Positions 26,322 through 36,945 of a stretch of 64,000 nt of DNA are shown in pieces (position 1 is the first letter of the stretch; each line of letters opens with the position of its first letter). Under the pieces are notes generated by a model that saw only the letters and a list, made by a program, of their open reading frames with translations, ran no database searches and was not told where the DNA came from. Source of the DNA: Rosistilla carotiformis (lineage in GTDB: Bacteria > Planctomycetota > Planctomycetia > Pirellulales > Pirellulaceae); NCBI RefSeq assembly GCF_007753095.1, contig NZ_CP036348.1, positions 5,557,411 through 5,621,410 on the forward strand. The letters run 5' to 3'. The position numbers and the translations under genes were made by a program.

Positions 26322-26726
26322 CTAATCGCGGGCGAGTTCAAAATTGAATTCGTTGGGCCCATCCTCCTTGACCGTCGCATGGAATCCGCCATCGAAACGC
26401 CCATAGCTGTCGGGTACCAATTCACGACCGCCCGCTTCCACCGGCCTGTCGTAGATGGTCACCACGTGCTCGCCAATCGTCACGCCTGGCTTTTGGCCAT
26501 TTGTCATCACGTCGATGACTTCCCCAGCAACCACCCGACCGTTTGATGAAGGGCCCGACGCGCTGGGGCTGAACGTGATCTCCGCTTCTTCCAATGGCGT
26601 ACCATCGAGAGTCACGATCGCCGATACCGCGACGGTCGGCGGCAGCTGGGGATCCGGTCTGCCACAGCCCAGCAGGCTTGCACAAACGGGTGCGATCAGA
26701 AGGGCAAAGGCACGCAGGAATGCCAT
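26322..26726 (-). CDS. Small carboxypeptidase-regulatory-like lipoprotein
   Basis: A 134-residue protein with a lipobox (SLLGC, Cys about 20) and a single Ig/transthyretin-like domain: VSAIVTLDGTPLEEAEITFSP near residues 33-53, and DGPNEFNFEL at the end. It is a counterpart of the lipoprotein at 1689-2099. It lies 132 bases after the DUF1559 gene on the same strand, so this is a second DUF1559-lipoprotein pair. The function is unknown; such lipoproteins probably decorate the envelope. The start was set at MAFLRAF, the ATG before the signal. Confidence 0.83.
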   Translation of the reverse strand: MAFLRAFALLIAPVCASLLGCGRPDPQLPPTVAVSAIVTLDGTPLEEAEITFSPSASGPSSNGRVVAGEVIDVMTNGQKPGVTIGEHVVTIYDRPVEAGGRELVPDSYGRFDGGFHATVKEDGPNEFNFELARD

Positions 26727-26858
26727 CGGGAAAGTCCTTGTCTTCGAGAATGCGTGGAAGCGTGAACGTTGCCCACGGGACAACGCACCGATGGGAAACG
26801 CGCCGTGGGGAGACGCGACGAGAGTGGTTGCAGCTGATTGAGACGTTGCCGTTCAAAA

Positions 26859-27824
26859 CTAAAACGGTTTAGCCACTTCGCCGTTCGCGCGCGATCCGTA
26901 GGCTTGAAATAGCACGCGGTCGACGGTCTCGGGGACAAATCGAACGGAGGCATCGGCCAGCGTGATCACGCCGCCTCCCGGATGTTGGCTGCGCACATGC
27001 ATGATGGAATTGTCTGTGCCTTGACCATTGCAAGGCATCCGCGGCCTGCTGACACAAGTGCTCAACCGATCGCCGATGATCGTGTTGGGGGATTCCCGAG
27101 TGCTGAACGAAACCGGAGCGCGACGCCCGAAGTAATACCCGCCGCGGAGATCGATTGCCGATCCGGGCCCAGCGTACGGAACAAGCAGAATTTCGCTGAT
27201 CAGTGCCGTGTTCGACGTACCGTCAATCACATCACGAAATTCGATCTTCGACTTGGCAAAAAAGATGCCGTCGCGATGGATCATATTGGGATCGGAGGTG
27301 GGTGTGAAATAATCGGATCCGCTGCAGGCGACATAGTTTCCATTGAATCCCCAACGTTCGTACCAAGGGGATGAGGATCCCGAATCAACAATCTTGGGTC
27401 CTCCCGGATCGCTGGGGCACATCAACGCGTCGACCACCGTGAAACGTCCTGGCGCGGTGGCGGCCATCTCCCCGTTGGAGAAATGTTGTTTCATGCCGTC
27501 GTATAAATTGTCTTGCTCGATAAATGGCAGAACCATTTGCATCCAGGTCGGCGGGCACTTTTCAAACTGCGGACCACTCGAAGGCGGATCATAACTCACC
27601 CGTCCTACAATCCCGGGAGGAAACGACCCGAAGGTATGATGATAGTTGTGCAATGCGAGGCCCAATTGCTTTTGATTATTGACACATTGCATTCGCCTGG
27701 CGGCTTCGCGAGCCTGCTGCACCGCCGGCAGAAGGAGCCCGACGAGAATCCCGATAATGGCGATCACCACAAGCAGTTCGACCAACGTGAATCCCGTTCG
27801 TTGGCAGCGGTTGAGGAATGACAT
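26859..27824 (-). CDS. DUF1559 pilin-like protein
   Basis: A 321-residue protein with a short prepilin leader (MSFLNRCQRTG) followed by [18 protein letters not shown], with Glu at +5, then the DUF1559 beta-rich domain, including LHNYHHTFGSFPPG and the C-terminal HPGGGVITLADASVRFVPE. It would be processed by prepilin peptidase and displayed from the inner membrane. The gene is followed by a lipoprotein gene, mirroring 521-2099. The leader here is clear, so the start is well supported. Confidence 0.94.
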   Translation of the reverse strand: MSFLNRCQRTGFTLVELLVVIAIIGILVGLLLPAVQQAREAARRMQCVNNQKQLGLALHNYHHTFGSFPPGIVGRVSYDPPSSGPQFEKCPPTWMQMVLPFIEQDNLYDGMKQHFSNGEMAATAPGRFTVVDALMCPSDPGGPKIVDSGSSSPWYERWGFNGNYVACSGSDYFTPTSDPNMIHRDGIFFAKSKIEFRDVIDGTSNTALISEILLVPYAGPGSAIDLRGGYYFGRRAPVSFSTRESPNTIIGDRLSTCVSRPRMPCNGQGTDNSIMHVRSQHPGGGVITLADASVRFVPETVDRVLFQAYGSRANGEVAKPF

Positions 27825-27991
27825 AAAATGCCCTTTGGGATGAATGAGATTTCGAAAGAAACAAGAGAGAAACTTGCCTAACGCTATCTATTCCCACCTT
27901 CCGCAGCTATTTGCGCCGGAATCCTGGAAGAAATCAGGAATATATGGAGAATTCGCCGCGCCGAATCATCCTCCATCATGTGCAGTGAGTG

Positions 27992-28915
27992 TTAATCCTC
28001 CACATCGAGAGTGGTCTTTAATTGTTCGATCACCTTGACGAGTTCCTGACGCTGCTCAGGTGTACAGGCTTGATGAGGCGGTGCCAGCCGATCGCTGCAT
28101 ATCCCCATAATCGACAAGGCAGTCTTGGTGATTCCAATCAGAGGCAGCAGCGGCGCAGAACTGTCTGCGATTTTATAGATTGGCGCCAGCGCGTCGATCT
28201 TTGCCTGGAAGTCTCGCACCGACGCGTCGTCACCCGACCGATGCGCTTGCATCAGTTTAGCGAAGACGTGGGGAAACAGATTGGTTCCTAGATTCACACC
28301 GCCGGTGCCGCCAGCGTGGAGCGATTCGGCCAAGAGGGTCTCGTGTCCGATCAAGAATGTCCAATCGGGGCGAACGGACTTTAAACCGACCAGCTTGCGA
28401 AAATAGTCGATATCTTGACTACTATCTTTAACGCCAACGATCTGTTCAATCTGCGCAAGTTCGGCCACGGTCTCCGCTTCAAACCAGAGTTTCGTCATGG
28501 CTGGCATGTTGTAGAGTAACAACGGGAGATCGGTCCCTTGGAGGACGCAGTGGACGAAGGTTTTGAGTTCCCGTTGATTCACGGGATAGTAGAACGGCGT
28601 GGTCAGGACGACGGCATCGGCGCCGGCTTCAGCGGCCACGCGAGCGAGGCGTCTGGTTTCTACAACGGAGTTATCGGTGATGCCCACCAATACCGGGACT
28701 CGTCGATTGACGATTCGACATGTTTTACGAACAAAGTCGGCGCGAAGCTGATGACTTAAGCTGACGATTTCGCCCGACGAACCAAGCACAAAGATACCAT
28801 CGACACCCCCAGCAATCAGGTGTTCTAAGAGTCGTTCACAGCCAGCGTCATCCAGGCGATCATCCTCCACCAGCGGAGTGACAATGGGCGGGATGTTCCC
28901 TTGAAAACGAGGCAT
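27992..28915 (-). CDS. Dihydrodipicolinate synthase/N-acetylneuraminate lyase family aldolase
   Basis: A 307-residue class I aldolase. The Schiff-base lysine is Lys163 in GVKDSS, the catalytic tyrosine Tyr135 in LLLYNMP, and the carboxylate-binding loop GSSGE is at about residues 46-50. Family members condense or cleave pyruvate with aldehydes (DapA, NanA, KDG aldolase). DapA would have GTTGE; the serine and the neighbouring genes favour a catabolic sugar-acid lyase over lysine synthesis. It is 92 bases after the DUF1501 gene on the same strand and probably the last gene of that unit. The ATG at 28915 was preferred; a GTG at 28942 is possible. Confidence 0.87.
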   Translation of the reverse strand: MPRFQGNIPPIVTPLVEDDRLDDAGCERLLEHLIAGGVDGIFVLGSSGEIVSLSHQLRADFVRKTCRIVNRRVPVLVGITDNSVVETRRLARVAAEAGADAVVLTTPFYYPVNQRELKTFVHCVLQGTDLPLLLYNMPAMTKLWFEAETVAELAQIEQIVGVKDSSQDIDYFRKLVGLKSVRPDWTFLIGHETLLAESLHAGGTGGVNLGTNLFPHVFAKLMQAHRSGDDASVRDFQAKIDALAPIYKIADSSAPLLPLIGITKTALSIMGICSDRLAPPHQACTPEQRQELVKVIEQLKTTLDVED

Positions 28916-29007
28916 CTGATGTGATGTTGTCGAATTTGGCACGGACGGATTCCAATCGGAGATGGTGGTGAACGATTGTCAGGGGCGATGGAAAGATCAA
29001 CGTTGGA

Positions 29008-30306
29008 TTAACGAAACAGCTTGGCGATTGGTTGACCGAGATCCGTGATCGGAACCGGGCGATCTCCATTGTAGAGATACTTTGCATAATCGATCCCAAC
29101 GGCTGCATGAACGGTCGCAAAGAAGTCGGGAACGGAAACCGGATCCGATGCAATCGTTTGCGAAAGCTCATCCGTTTGCCCATACGCCCCGCAGTGGTTC
29201 AAACCACCTCCTGCAAGGACACATGAGAAGGCCGTTCCTTGATGCCCACGCCCGCCACCGCCATCGAATTGCGGGGGCCGCCCGAATTCGGTGCTCACCA
29301 TAACAAGTGTCTTGTCTAACAGACCCTGCGTTTCCAAATCGAGTAGGAGTGTCGCGAGCGCGTCGTCGAGTTCATGAATCAATTTGTGCTGGTCAAGGAT
29401 GCCACGGTTGTGAACGTCCCAGCCCGCTCCGTTGAGAAAGTTCAAATTGTGGGAGACTTCGATGAAGCGAACTCCTCGTTCAACAAGCCGTCGTGCCAAC
29501 AGGCAGCGTTGACCAAACTCGCCTCCATAACTTTCCCGCAGCGCGGCCGGTTCGCTGTCCAATTGGAAGCTGCGCATGAAATCCGGCCCACTGAGTCGAA
29601 GCCCCAGTTCAGCAGCGGCGTCGTAGTCGCGTAGTGCTTTGTCCGCGAGATCGGGTTGAACACGACGGGCTTGCACTAACAGTTCCTCGCGGCGTTGTTG
29701 GCGTTGGCGAGAAACGGTCGCATGCCGCGCCAATCCAGTCGGCCCCCTCCCGGTATCGGTGAGATACAGGTAGCTGTGCTGGGCTCCTAGAAATCCCGGG
29801 CCGCGCGACGTGTTGGGATAACCGATCAGAACATAGGGAGGCGCTGTTTCGGAGAGAGGGCCGCGCTCGTGCGAGACGATCGATCCAAGCGATGGATAAA
29901 CAACCGTTCCACTGACCGCCCGCCCTACGTGCATCCAATTCGTCGCGGCCGCATGTTCATCGATGACGGAATGATGGATCGTACGAACGGCAGTAACACG
30001 ATCCATGATCGCGGCCACTTTGGGCAGATGTTCACAGACCGTGACCTCGTTGACCGCCGTCGGAATGGCATCGTAATACGAACCGGGAGTCCGCTTTGCA
30101 GGATCTCCCTTTTTCTTTGGATCGAACGTGTCGATCTGACTCATGCCTCCGCCAAGCCAGATCGAAATCACATGTTCGGCCTGTCCCTTCAAGCGGGCGG
30201 AATCGGCGGATGACGCAATTGCCGGTGCTGCAGTCACCCCGGCCGCGGTCACCCCGGCGGCAAGAAACTGACGACGGTCGAAAGAGGAAGTAGGGAATCG
30301 GGACAT
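29008..30306 (-). CDS. DUF1501 family secreted protein (sulfatase-fold, Tat signal)
   Basis: A 432-residue protein with a twin-arginine-type N-terminus ([17 protein letters not shown]) and the DUF1501 domain: [22 protein letters not shown] near residue 42, [24 protein letters not shown] near residue 345. DUF1501 proteins are related to alkaline phosphatase/sulfatase folds and are nearly always encoded next to PSD1 cytochromes; their reaction is unknown. The gene lies 56 bases after the PSD1 gene. The Tat signal implies a folded, possibly cofactor-bearing protein exported with its partner. Confidence 0.9.
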   Translation of the reverse strand: MSRFPTSSFDRRQFLAAGVTAAGVTAAPAIASSADSARLKGQAEHVISIWLGGGMSQIDTFDPKKKGDPAKRTPGSYYDAIPTAVNEVTVCEHLPKVAAIMDRVTAVRTIHHSVIDEHAAATNWMHVGRAVSGTVVYPSLGSIVSHERGPLSETAPPYVLIGYPNTSRGPGFLGAQHSYLYLTDTGRGPTGLARHATVSRQRQQRREELLVQARRVQPDLADKALRDYDAAAELGLRLSGPDFMRSFQLDSEPAALRESYGGEFGQRCLLARRLVERGVRFIEVSHNLNFLNGAGWDVHNRGILDQHKLIHELDDALATLLLDLETQGLLDKTLVMVSTEFGRPPQFDGGGGRGHQGTAFSCVLAGGGLNHCGAYGQTDELSQTIASDPVSVPDFFATVHAAVGIDYAKYLYNGDRPVPITDLGQPIAKLFR

Positions 30307-30362
30307 TGTGAATATTCCATTGTGTCGATGAAAAAGGATTGCGATGGCAAGGGGACCGTGCG

Positions 30363-33300
30363 CTAGGGGATCCAGACGAATTCACGCAGGTTTACGATGC
30401 TCCAGACAACATCCTCATACCGCTGCCGCCATGGAGTATTCAGCCGTGGATCGGCAGGTGGTCCTTGCAAGACGCGTTCGGCGAGCTCTTGTTGGATGGT
30501 GTTGGCTTCGTTGCGAACATGATTCCACCAGGTGACTTGGGGCAGTCGTGGCGGCGTCTGCGGTAGAACCCTTTCCTGTTCGGGAACGATGCGTCCTGCG
30601 AAGCCCTCACTCAACGGCCCCAGGAAGATTTGGACTTCCGCAGGCGTCGGCCGGCGGCTGACAAAACGTAGGAACAGCGAATCCAGCAACGCCTGCGGCG
30701 ACGCGGCCTCCACCGCCAGATCGGCCAAGGGACTCCCATGGGCTGCTTTGGTCAACGAGATCGTCAGGGTGCTGTTCGCCACCACCGCGGGCTGCAAAAC
30801 GTTGGGTTCACTTTCGCGATCGGTCTTCGGTGCTTGGCGATTGGCGGTCCATCCGAATGCCGTCAACATTTCGATCACCGTCTCCGCCTTTGGCAATGTG
30901 AGACTGGGGCGATCTCGTTCATTGGAAACACTGACAAACATCCAGCAACGCCGGGGCTTGCCGTAGGAATTACGGGTTTGCGACGCAGATCGACTATCGG
31001 GATCGAGGGTCATCGGTTCGACATCCATCTCGCGGCCGGTCGCTTGGAAGAAAGAGTCGGCGATTTGTTCGGCGGTCAAACGCCGTCGATCGGGCGCGTT
31101 GAATCGACGTTGTTCGGGCGATGCATCTCGGTTTTGTCCGATCGCCTCACGTTGATACAACTGGGAGGTCATGATCGTGCGCGTCAATTGCTTGATGTCG
31201 TAGTTGTTTGCGACCAATTCCTTCCCGATCCATTCCAACAACTTAGGGTGGCTTGGTGGATTGCCCTCCCAATCTTGCGGCGGTTCCACGATGCCAGCCC
31301 CGATGTAACGACGCCAAACGCGATTGGCGATGACCTGCGCAAATCGTTTGTTTTGGGGCGCCGTCGTCAATGTCGCCAGTTTTTCGCGTGGGTCGTCCGG
31401 CTGCTGCATCAACGCGCCGAGCGCCTCGTCGTCCGCCGCTCCGGTGATCTCTGCGAACGGCCACGTGGGCGTCACTTTTTCGCCTGGCTTCAGCGTGACT
31501 TTGATCAACGATTCACGCCCTCCATTCTCAAAAAAACCGGCAGGAACGGTACTCGACTTGGGCACGGTCAATGGCTTGCGTGCAAACATGGCGGCCAAGG
31601 AATAGAGGTCGCGTTGGGTTGTCGAGTGATAGGGTGAATCGTGACACCGGGCACATTGCATCTCGATCCCCAGAAACGCGCTCCCAACGATATGCCCTTT
31701 CGCGGCGAAGGGGGAATCGTTTTGAGCGGCCAGCGCGAACCCGGCACTTCCTCCGTCGTGGGCCGACCCCCGTAACATCATCAACTCAAAGATCATACGA
31801 TCGATCGGTTTGTTGTCGCGTAGCGAGTCGTACAGATACCAACGAAACGGGCCCGTACTGTTGAGGCTGGCGTTGATCAGGGTTGGATTCTCCGCCAGTA
31901 TGTCCAACCAATACCCCATCCAATTGTCGGCCCAACGTGGATCGTCGAGCAATCGATCGACAAGCGTTTCTCGTTTATCGGGTGACGCATCCGAAAGGAA
32001 TTGCTTCACGTCGTTTTCGCTGGGAACAACCCCAACCGTATCCAGGAAAGCACGTCGAATGAACGCCGAATCAGCGATCAGCGGCACATCGTCCATCGCG
32101 ACTGCATTCGGTTGCGGGTCCGGCCACTTGGCACCGTCGGTGATCCATTTCTCGAGCACCATGATCTTCTCTTCGGAAAGGGGCTTTCCCGACGGCGGCA
32201 TCCGCAAGTCCGCATCGTCGCTACGCAGCCGAACCATCAATTCGCTCGCGTGTGGGTCGCCTGGTTTGATCGCCGGCTCTCCCGAGAAGCCCCCTTCGAT
32301 GGCCAATGCTCGCGATTCAAGCGACAGGCCCCCTTTGTCTTTTTCGCCGTGGCAGCGAAAGCATTCGCGTTTCAAGATTGGCAGAACAGTGGAAAAGAAT
32401 TCGTGGCTGTTGGCTTCCGAGGTGCTTCCCGCTTGGGGATCGACCGATGGACGTTGCGACTGCACAAAGGCATCGATAGGATTCGCCGAAGGGGGATCGG
32501 TTTGCGGAACCGATGGAGCGGGATTTGCCGCCAACCAGTCGCGGCCCGCCTGATGCCGCTTTTGCCAGTAGGCGTTCTGTCGGCTCGCGGCTTGCCGGCG
32601 CGTCCGATCATTCAACAGGGTCATCGATTCTTCAATCTGACGCAGTTCGTTTTCGACGTCCGTGTCGGTCAATTGCAATGTAGATTCGACGGATCCCACA
32701 GGACGCAAAACGGAGAATAATTCGTCCCCTTCGAGACGAACTGCCAAAGTCAGTTCCCCCGGTTCGGGCCGAAAACGCTTTCCACCGGCGATGGCATCGA
32801 ACACGACACGGATCGGCTTCGAATCGGTAATCTCCACCTGTCCCATCGTCTCCTGGCACCGATGCCAAGCAGGACGTTGCCCCGGCGCTGGAGGTGGCGA
32901 AACGGGAGTGATCGGTTCTTCGCCGTGCGGTGCGCCGACCAACGGCTTCGACGTCGTGACCAATTGTCCGTCGATCCACGCGCGTGCCATGCCGCGAGCT
33001 CGCATCAGAATCGTGTGTTCCCCTGGGGGAAGCGAGACGTCGGCCGCCATGCGAACAAGGACCGGCGCTTTCCAACTGGCCCGAATCCCCCAGTCGTCGT
33101 ACTTCAGCGGAATTTGATCCAGCAAAAACGACCTTCCCGACCAAGCCGTGGCACTGGGCGGTAGCGATTCCTCGGGATATAGCCAGCGATCGTGAGTGGG
33201 AAGACCTTCGTGAAAAGTGACGGTCACCTTGTTGGATTCCAACGCGCCCAGCTCGGGCATCTTCGTCGAGATCGATTCTCCCGCCGGCGCTTCGCCGACA

Positions 33301-34121
33301 CGACGGAACCGCGTTTGCAAGGTCTTTTCATCGAGCATCACGCGGTGGATCGCGACCGAATCGAGGCCTCCACGGAAGCTGTTTTGCGGCGCGCCCCCCA
33401 GTGCGGATCCTATCCAAATTTGATCGTTGTCGATCGCAGGCGTTCTGGAGGTTGGGCCGCCAACATCCCAGGCGCCCGGGACCTTCACTCCATCGATCCA
33501 CGTTTGCATTGTTTTGGGGTCGCCAAAGCGGTAGGCGACGGCAATGTGATGCCAGCCCGTTCGCGGGCGAAAGCCTTGAAGACTTGTGTAGCGATGCCAA
33601 TTCCGCTCCTGCGGCTCCGACGGGACGGTGGCAAACAGAAAGCTGACTCGCGCCTCACCTTGCAGCCCGCGAATTCGCAACGCCCAGTTCTGGTTGTCGC
33701 GCGAGAAGCCAGCCCTTCCCGTCCGTCCTTTTCCAATGATGTAGGTGTTGTCCCCTTCATTGAGATCACGAATATTGATCCACGATTCGAGCGTGATCTC
33801 ATCGCCGTTGTCGAAGTCGAACGGGCTCTCGTCGCCGGGGTCGTCAAAGACGAAGCGAGCCCCCTTGCCATCGAAGTTGACCGCCGAATTGTTGATCGAA
33901 AAATCGGGAAACACGGGAGGTCGAGGCCCGGGAACGTCGCGATGGATGCCGCCCACCGGCCGCAGCGGTGTCGCTTCTTCCGGACCGAATTCCCAAAAGG
34001 CAATCGGATCTTCATCTGCAACAGCCAACGCTGGCATGACGGTTCCCACGGTTGCCGAAATCGAAAGGGCAGACAAGAAATGAGCGATGGAGTTCATCGT
34101 GGTGAGTCTCAAAAATGACAT
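30363..34121 (-). CDS. PSD1 cytochrome c protein with LamG domain (DUF1549/DUF1553)
   Basis: A 1252-residue exported protein: signal peptide (about 1-34), LamG/concanavalin-like domain (about 40-275, [15 protein letters not shown]), a beta region, then planctomycete cytochrome c domain with CFRCHG near residue 590, DUF1549 (about 690-880) with a second heme motif CARCH near residue 823, and DUF1553 (about 930-1240, [19 protein letters not shown]). The two CxxCH motifs should bind heme c. Such proteins pair with DUF1501 proteins and are thought to act in planctomycete polysaccharide catabolism or electron transfer. An alternative ATG lies at 34097. It is downstream of the FecR and sigma genes. 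Confidence 0.92.
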   Translation of the reverse strand: MSFLRLTTMNSIAHFLSALSISATVGTVMPALAVADEDPIAFWEFGPEEATPLRPVGGIHRDVPGPRPPVFPDFSINNSAVNFDGKGARFVFDDPGDESPFDFDNGDEITLESWINIRDLNEGDNTYIIGKGRTGRAGFSRDNQNWALRIRGLQGEARVSFLFATVPSEPQERNWHRYTSLQGFRPRTGWHHIAVAYRFGDPKTMQTWIDGVKVPGAWDVGGPTSRTPAIDNDQIWIGSALGGAPQNSFRGGLDSVAIHRVMLDEKTLQTRFRRVGEAPAGESISTKMPELGALESNKVTVTFHEGLPTHDRWLYPEESLPPSATAWSGRSFLLDQIPLKYDDWGIRASWKAPVLVRMAADVSLPPGEHTILMRARGMARAWIDGQLVTTSKPLVGAPHGEEPITPVSPPPAPGQRPAWHRCQETMGQVEITDSKPIRVVFDAIAGGKRFRPEPGELTLAVRLEGDELFSVLRPVGSVESTLQLTDTDVENELRQIEESMTLLNDRTRRQAASRQNAYWQKRHQAGRDWLAANPAPSVPQTDPPSANPIDAFVQSQRPSVDPQAGSTSEANSHEFFSTVLPILKRECFRCHGEKDKGGLSLESRALAIEGGFSGEPAIKPGDPHASELMVRLRSDDADLRMPPSGKPLSEEKIMVLEKWITDGAKWPDPQPNAVAMDDVPLIADSAFIRRAFLDTVGVVPSENDVKQFLSDASPDKRETLVDRLLDDPRWADNWMGYWLDILAENPTLINASLNSTGPFRWYLYDSLRDNKPIDRMIFELMMLRGSAHDGGSAGFALAAQNDSPFAAKGHIVGSAFLGIEMQCARCHDSPYHSTTQRDLYSLAAMFARKPLTVPKSSTVPAGFFENGGRESLIKVTLKPGEKVTPTWPFAEITGAADDEALGALMQQPDDPREKLATLTTAPQNKRFAQVIANRVWRRYIGAGIVEPPQDWEGNPPSHPKLLEWIGKELVANNYDIKQLTRTIMTSQLYQREAIGQNRDASPEQRRFNAPDRRRLTAEQIADSFFQATGREMDVEPMTLDPDSRSASQTRNSYGKPRRCWMFVSVSNERDRPSLTLPKAETVIEMLTAFGWTANRQAPKTDRESEPNVLQPAVVANSTLTISLTKAAHGSPLADLAVEAASPQALLDSLFLRFVSRRPTPAEVQIFLGPLSEGFAGRIVPEQERVLPQTPPRLPQVTWWNHVRNEANTIQQELAERVLQGPPADPRLNTPWRQRYEDVVWSIVNLREFVWIP

Positions 34122-34249
34122 AATTTGTTGCGTGGAAAGGGAGGTGCCAAAGCGAAGCCAACAGCTCGCCTTCGGGTAGAAAGCTAGGAGCGCTGCCGCG
34201 TCAAGCGATCCGCATCGGTTGCCGTTTGGCGATGCATGCGTTTGTATTT

Positions 34250-36055
34250 TCAGGGGGCATTTTCGTCGATGGCATCGGCAACAGGTCGGCTTTCCGACGG
34301 ACTGGATTTCGTACCGACGAAATCCCCGACATCAACAGCCGACACCGAGTCAGCGTGCCCAGAATTTGCGGTTGCCTGGGATGGGATCTTCTCGGGCAGT
34401 CCGGCAATGAAGACGGGGTCGAGATAATATTCGTCTGCGAGATCGTCTTGAAAAAACAGTCCTTCGACCGTCGCGCCCAGGGGATACCCCAAGTCGGACA
34501 AATCGATCCCGACAGCGATGGCCTGCGTTTTAAAACCCTGAAAAAGTGACGTGCATGGAAACGTTTCCAATTGTTCCAAAGAACGTGGAACCTGCTTGAA
34601 TTTGAACAAGTGGATCTTATCCAAAACGAGCGATTCGGGAGACTCCATCGTTAAGTCGAACGAGGAGATCGTGTGGGAATGCAAGCCCTGCTCGAATTTC
34701 AGCGGGCTGACATGAAATGCGTCCCCTTCCAACGGGTTCATCAGCAATTGCAACTCGAACAGAACGACATCGGGACCGGGACCGTTGCGTACCGGGCGAT
34801 CAAACTGGATTGCCATTCCGGGAGTTCCGAAATCATCCTCCTGCGGGTCGATCGTCATGATTGGATCTGAGGTCAGCGGTTCCTTGTTGCCGCCAATGTT
34901 GATCACTCCGGTATGCAAAAAGCGATCCGAAGCGAAGCTCGCGCGCTCCCCGGGCAGGACCGGTTCGCCTGCCAAGTATCCGTGGTTGGGCAAGGCATGA
35001 AACCAGGTCAGTCGGGAAGGGATCAATTGGTCGACCGGAATCGTTTCGATCTGTTGTCCGCGCTGAACCGTCACGGAAGTGAGCGCACGGGCGCGCTCGG
35101 TGTCGGAGGTTGTTGCCTGGTAGGAGACCACGCGATCTGGAAGTCCATACTGATAACGTTTGCGATCGAAAGGGACCGCGGCGGAATCCTCGAACTCGGA
35201 CGACGCAAAACGCATCGCCTGCTTTTCTTCCAACCGCAGCGGCGACGAAAGCGCGAGGCTGGGGGCGCGTTTCGAATCCGATTTTTCGTAAACGTCTGCC
35301 GCCCCTTCCACCACCTGCACGTCGGTTTCACTCGCTTGCGAGACATTCACAGAAAACCGCGTCCCGCGATCGACGATGCTCAAACGAGGCGTTTCCACCT
35401 TAAAACCTTCGGCCCCCGCAGGAGCATGAACACTACATTGTCCGATGTCGAGCGCAAGAAGCTCGTTCCCTTCTACGCGGAATGAAGCAGGCCCTTGAAT
35501 GACCGCGGTGGCTCCGCTGGGAAATCCAAGCTCGACCATCCCTTGAATCAGTAGATAGTCGCGGTTCAACGTGGGGGATGCGCCAATTTGCGGCGGCAAT
35601 TCTCCGAAGAATCTTGCATGGGCAAGGCTTACAAAACGCGCTTCACTGGCGACCGCGATCGGATTCGCGGCGGCAGTGCTGGCATCCGGTTTTGATGACG
35701 ACCTGCCGACGTAAATTCCGACAACCAATGAAATCGGGATCAGGAGCGCAGCAGCGATAACCGCCGTCATCCAGCCTCCCACAACCGAGGCTTGTGGGGA
35801 GAAAACGAAATCGTCGGCCGTGTCATTCAAAACGCTCGCTCCACGAATCATCTGCGGCGCGTCGGTAGGCCCCAGCAGGTCGGGAAGCTCTTGATGGATT
35901 TGCAGATATTCGAGATACATCCGACGCGTCTCGGGGTTCGTTGCGATCGCATGATCCAACCGTTCAAAGGCGGCGTCGTCGATCGTCCCATCGAAGAGGG
36001 CGCTGATCAGATGGCGTATTTCGTCGTTGTCGAAAGGGTCTGGCGAGGAGTTCAT
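34250..36055 (-). CDS. FecR-domain anti-sigma-like transmembrane protein
   Basis: A 601-residue protein. A short cytosolic N-terminus (LISALFDGTIDDAAFERLDHAI, residues 13-34, as in planctomycete anti-sigma partners) leads to one membrane helix (about 110-132, WMTAVIAAALLIPISLVVGIY). A FecR domain follows (about 190-270, with FPSGATAVIQGPASFRVEGN and LSIVDRGTRFSVNV). The remaining ~300 residues form an extracytoplasmic region of unknown fold. Its start overlaps the end of the sigma-factor gene by four bases (ATGA), typical of sigma/anti-sigma pairs. It probably senses an external signal and controls the sigma factor. Confidence 0.87.
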   Translation of the reverse strand: MNSSPDPFDNDEIRHLISALFDGTIDDAAFERLDHAIATNPETRRMYLEYLQIHQELPDLLGPTDAPQMIRGASVLNDTADDFVFSPQASVVGGWMTAVIAAALLIPISLVVGIYVGRSSSKPDASTAAANPIAVASEARFVSLAHARFFGELPPQIGASPTLNRDYLLIQGMVELGFPSGATAVIQGPASFRVEGNELLALDIGQCSVHAPAGAEGFKVETPRLSIVDRGTRFSVNVSQASETDVQVVEGAADVYEKSDSKRAPSLALSSPLRLEEKQAMRFASSEFEDSAAVPFDRKRYQYGLPDRVVSYQATTSDTERARALTSVTVQRGQQIETIPVDQLIPSRLTWFHALPNHGYLAGEPVLPGERASFASDRFLHTGVINIGGNKEPLTSDPIMTIDPQEDDFGTPGMAIQFDRPVRNGPGPDVVLFELQLLMNPLEGDAFHVSPLKFEQGLHSHTISSFDLTMESPESLVLDKIHLFKFKQVPRSLEQLETFPCTSLFQGFKTQAIAVGIDLSDLGYPLGATVEGLFFQDDLADEYYLDPVFIAGLPEKIPSQATANSGHADSVSAVDVGDFVGTKSSPSESRPVADAIDENAP

Positions 36056-36579
36056 CGCAATTCCTCCGAGGCCATTTTTTTGTGAACGCAATTTGCCAAT
36101 GCTTTTCGGATCCGTGAGAGTGATCGATAGAGCCGGGAGACCGGTTCTTCGATCCGTTGAGATAAGTTGTCCACGGTTTCATCGCTGAAGTAACGCAGTT
36201 CCACCAGCCGACGATCCGCATCGCTCAGATGCGTCAAGCAATCACCAAGCGCCTTTCGACGTTCGCCCGCCAGCTGTTGATGATGTGGGTAATCTTCCGC
36301 GATCGCATCGATCGCGGCATCGGAAAATTGACGGCGATTGGCCATCGTGCGACTGTGGTGCTTCTTCGCTGCAAACTGAGCGAAACGACACGCCCAGTTG
36401 AAAAATGGAAGCTCTGGATCGTATTGGTCAAACTTGCGCATTAAGGAAATAGCGGTTTCTTGCATCACGTCGTCGGCATCGCTGGGGGTTGGCACGATGG
36501 CCTGCACGTATCGCCGCAACCTGCCCTCAACCCGCGCAAACACGCGTGCGAACTCTTCTTTCTCATGGCATCTCGTCAC
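36052..36579 (-). CDS. RNA polymerase sigma factor, ECF-like (planctomycete/verrucomicrobial type)
   Basis: A 175-residue sigma-70 family protein with region 2 (VEGRLRRYVQAIVPTPSDADDVMQETAI, then PFFNWACRFAQFAAKKHHS) and region 4 (LSDADRRLVELRYFSDETVDNLSQRI, EPVSRLYRSLSRIRKAL). It lacks other regions, as ECF factors do. It begins with GTG at 36579. It is first in a run of minus-strand genes: sigma, FecR protein, PSD1 cytochrome, DUF1501, aldolase. This suggests it directs expression of that module in response to the FecR protein's signal. Confidence 0.92.
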   Translation of the reverse strand: MTRCHEKEEFARVFARVEGRLRRYVQAIVPTPSDADDVMQETAISLMRKFDQYDPELPFFNWACRFAQFAAKKHHSRTMANRRQFSDAAIDAIAEDYPHHQQLAGERRKALGDCLTHLSDADRRLVELRYFSDETVDNLSQRIEEPVSRLYRSLSRIRKALANCVHKKMASEELR

Positions 36580-36945
36580 TGGCGATCCCCTAGGTCCTCA
36601 TCCGTAGTTCTTCCGAAACCGTCCAATTCACGCGAAAAAATGAAAACAATTTTTAAATTTGCCACCATGGTAGTCTTCCCCAACCCTCGTTTGGAGCGAG
36701 ATCCGACGCGAATGGAATGGAAAGACAGCAAGACGCCCGATCGGCACGTTCCTCTCGGGAAGCGAACGTTTGCCAACGGAAACGTTCAGCAATCGGTTGG
36801 GACGATGAAGGTTGGACGCTCGCGTGGGAGAGATGCCCTACTTAAGCACCTAAGTCTGCAGACAAGCCGATCCCACAGAATTAGAATTGAGCTTCCCCCC
36901 CCGCCTTCACATCCCACCTCCTTACCATGCCACAGGGAATTCAGA
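36580..36945. other. Divergent intergenic region
   Basis: About 365 bases between the sigma-factor gene (minus) and the heme-motif cyclase-fold gene (plus). It should carry both promoters. No gene or clear palindrome was recognised. A run of C residues occurs near 36896-36903. Confidence 0.45.

Noticed and set aside
33192-34118. 308-codon plus-strand frame antisense to the PSD1 gene
   Set aside because: Shadow frame; PSD1 domains are unambiguous on the minus strand.
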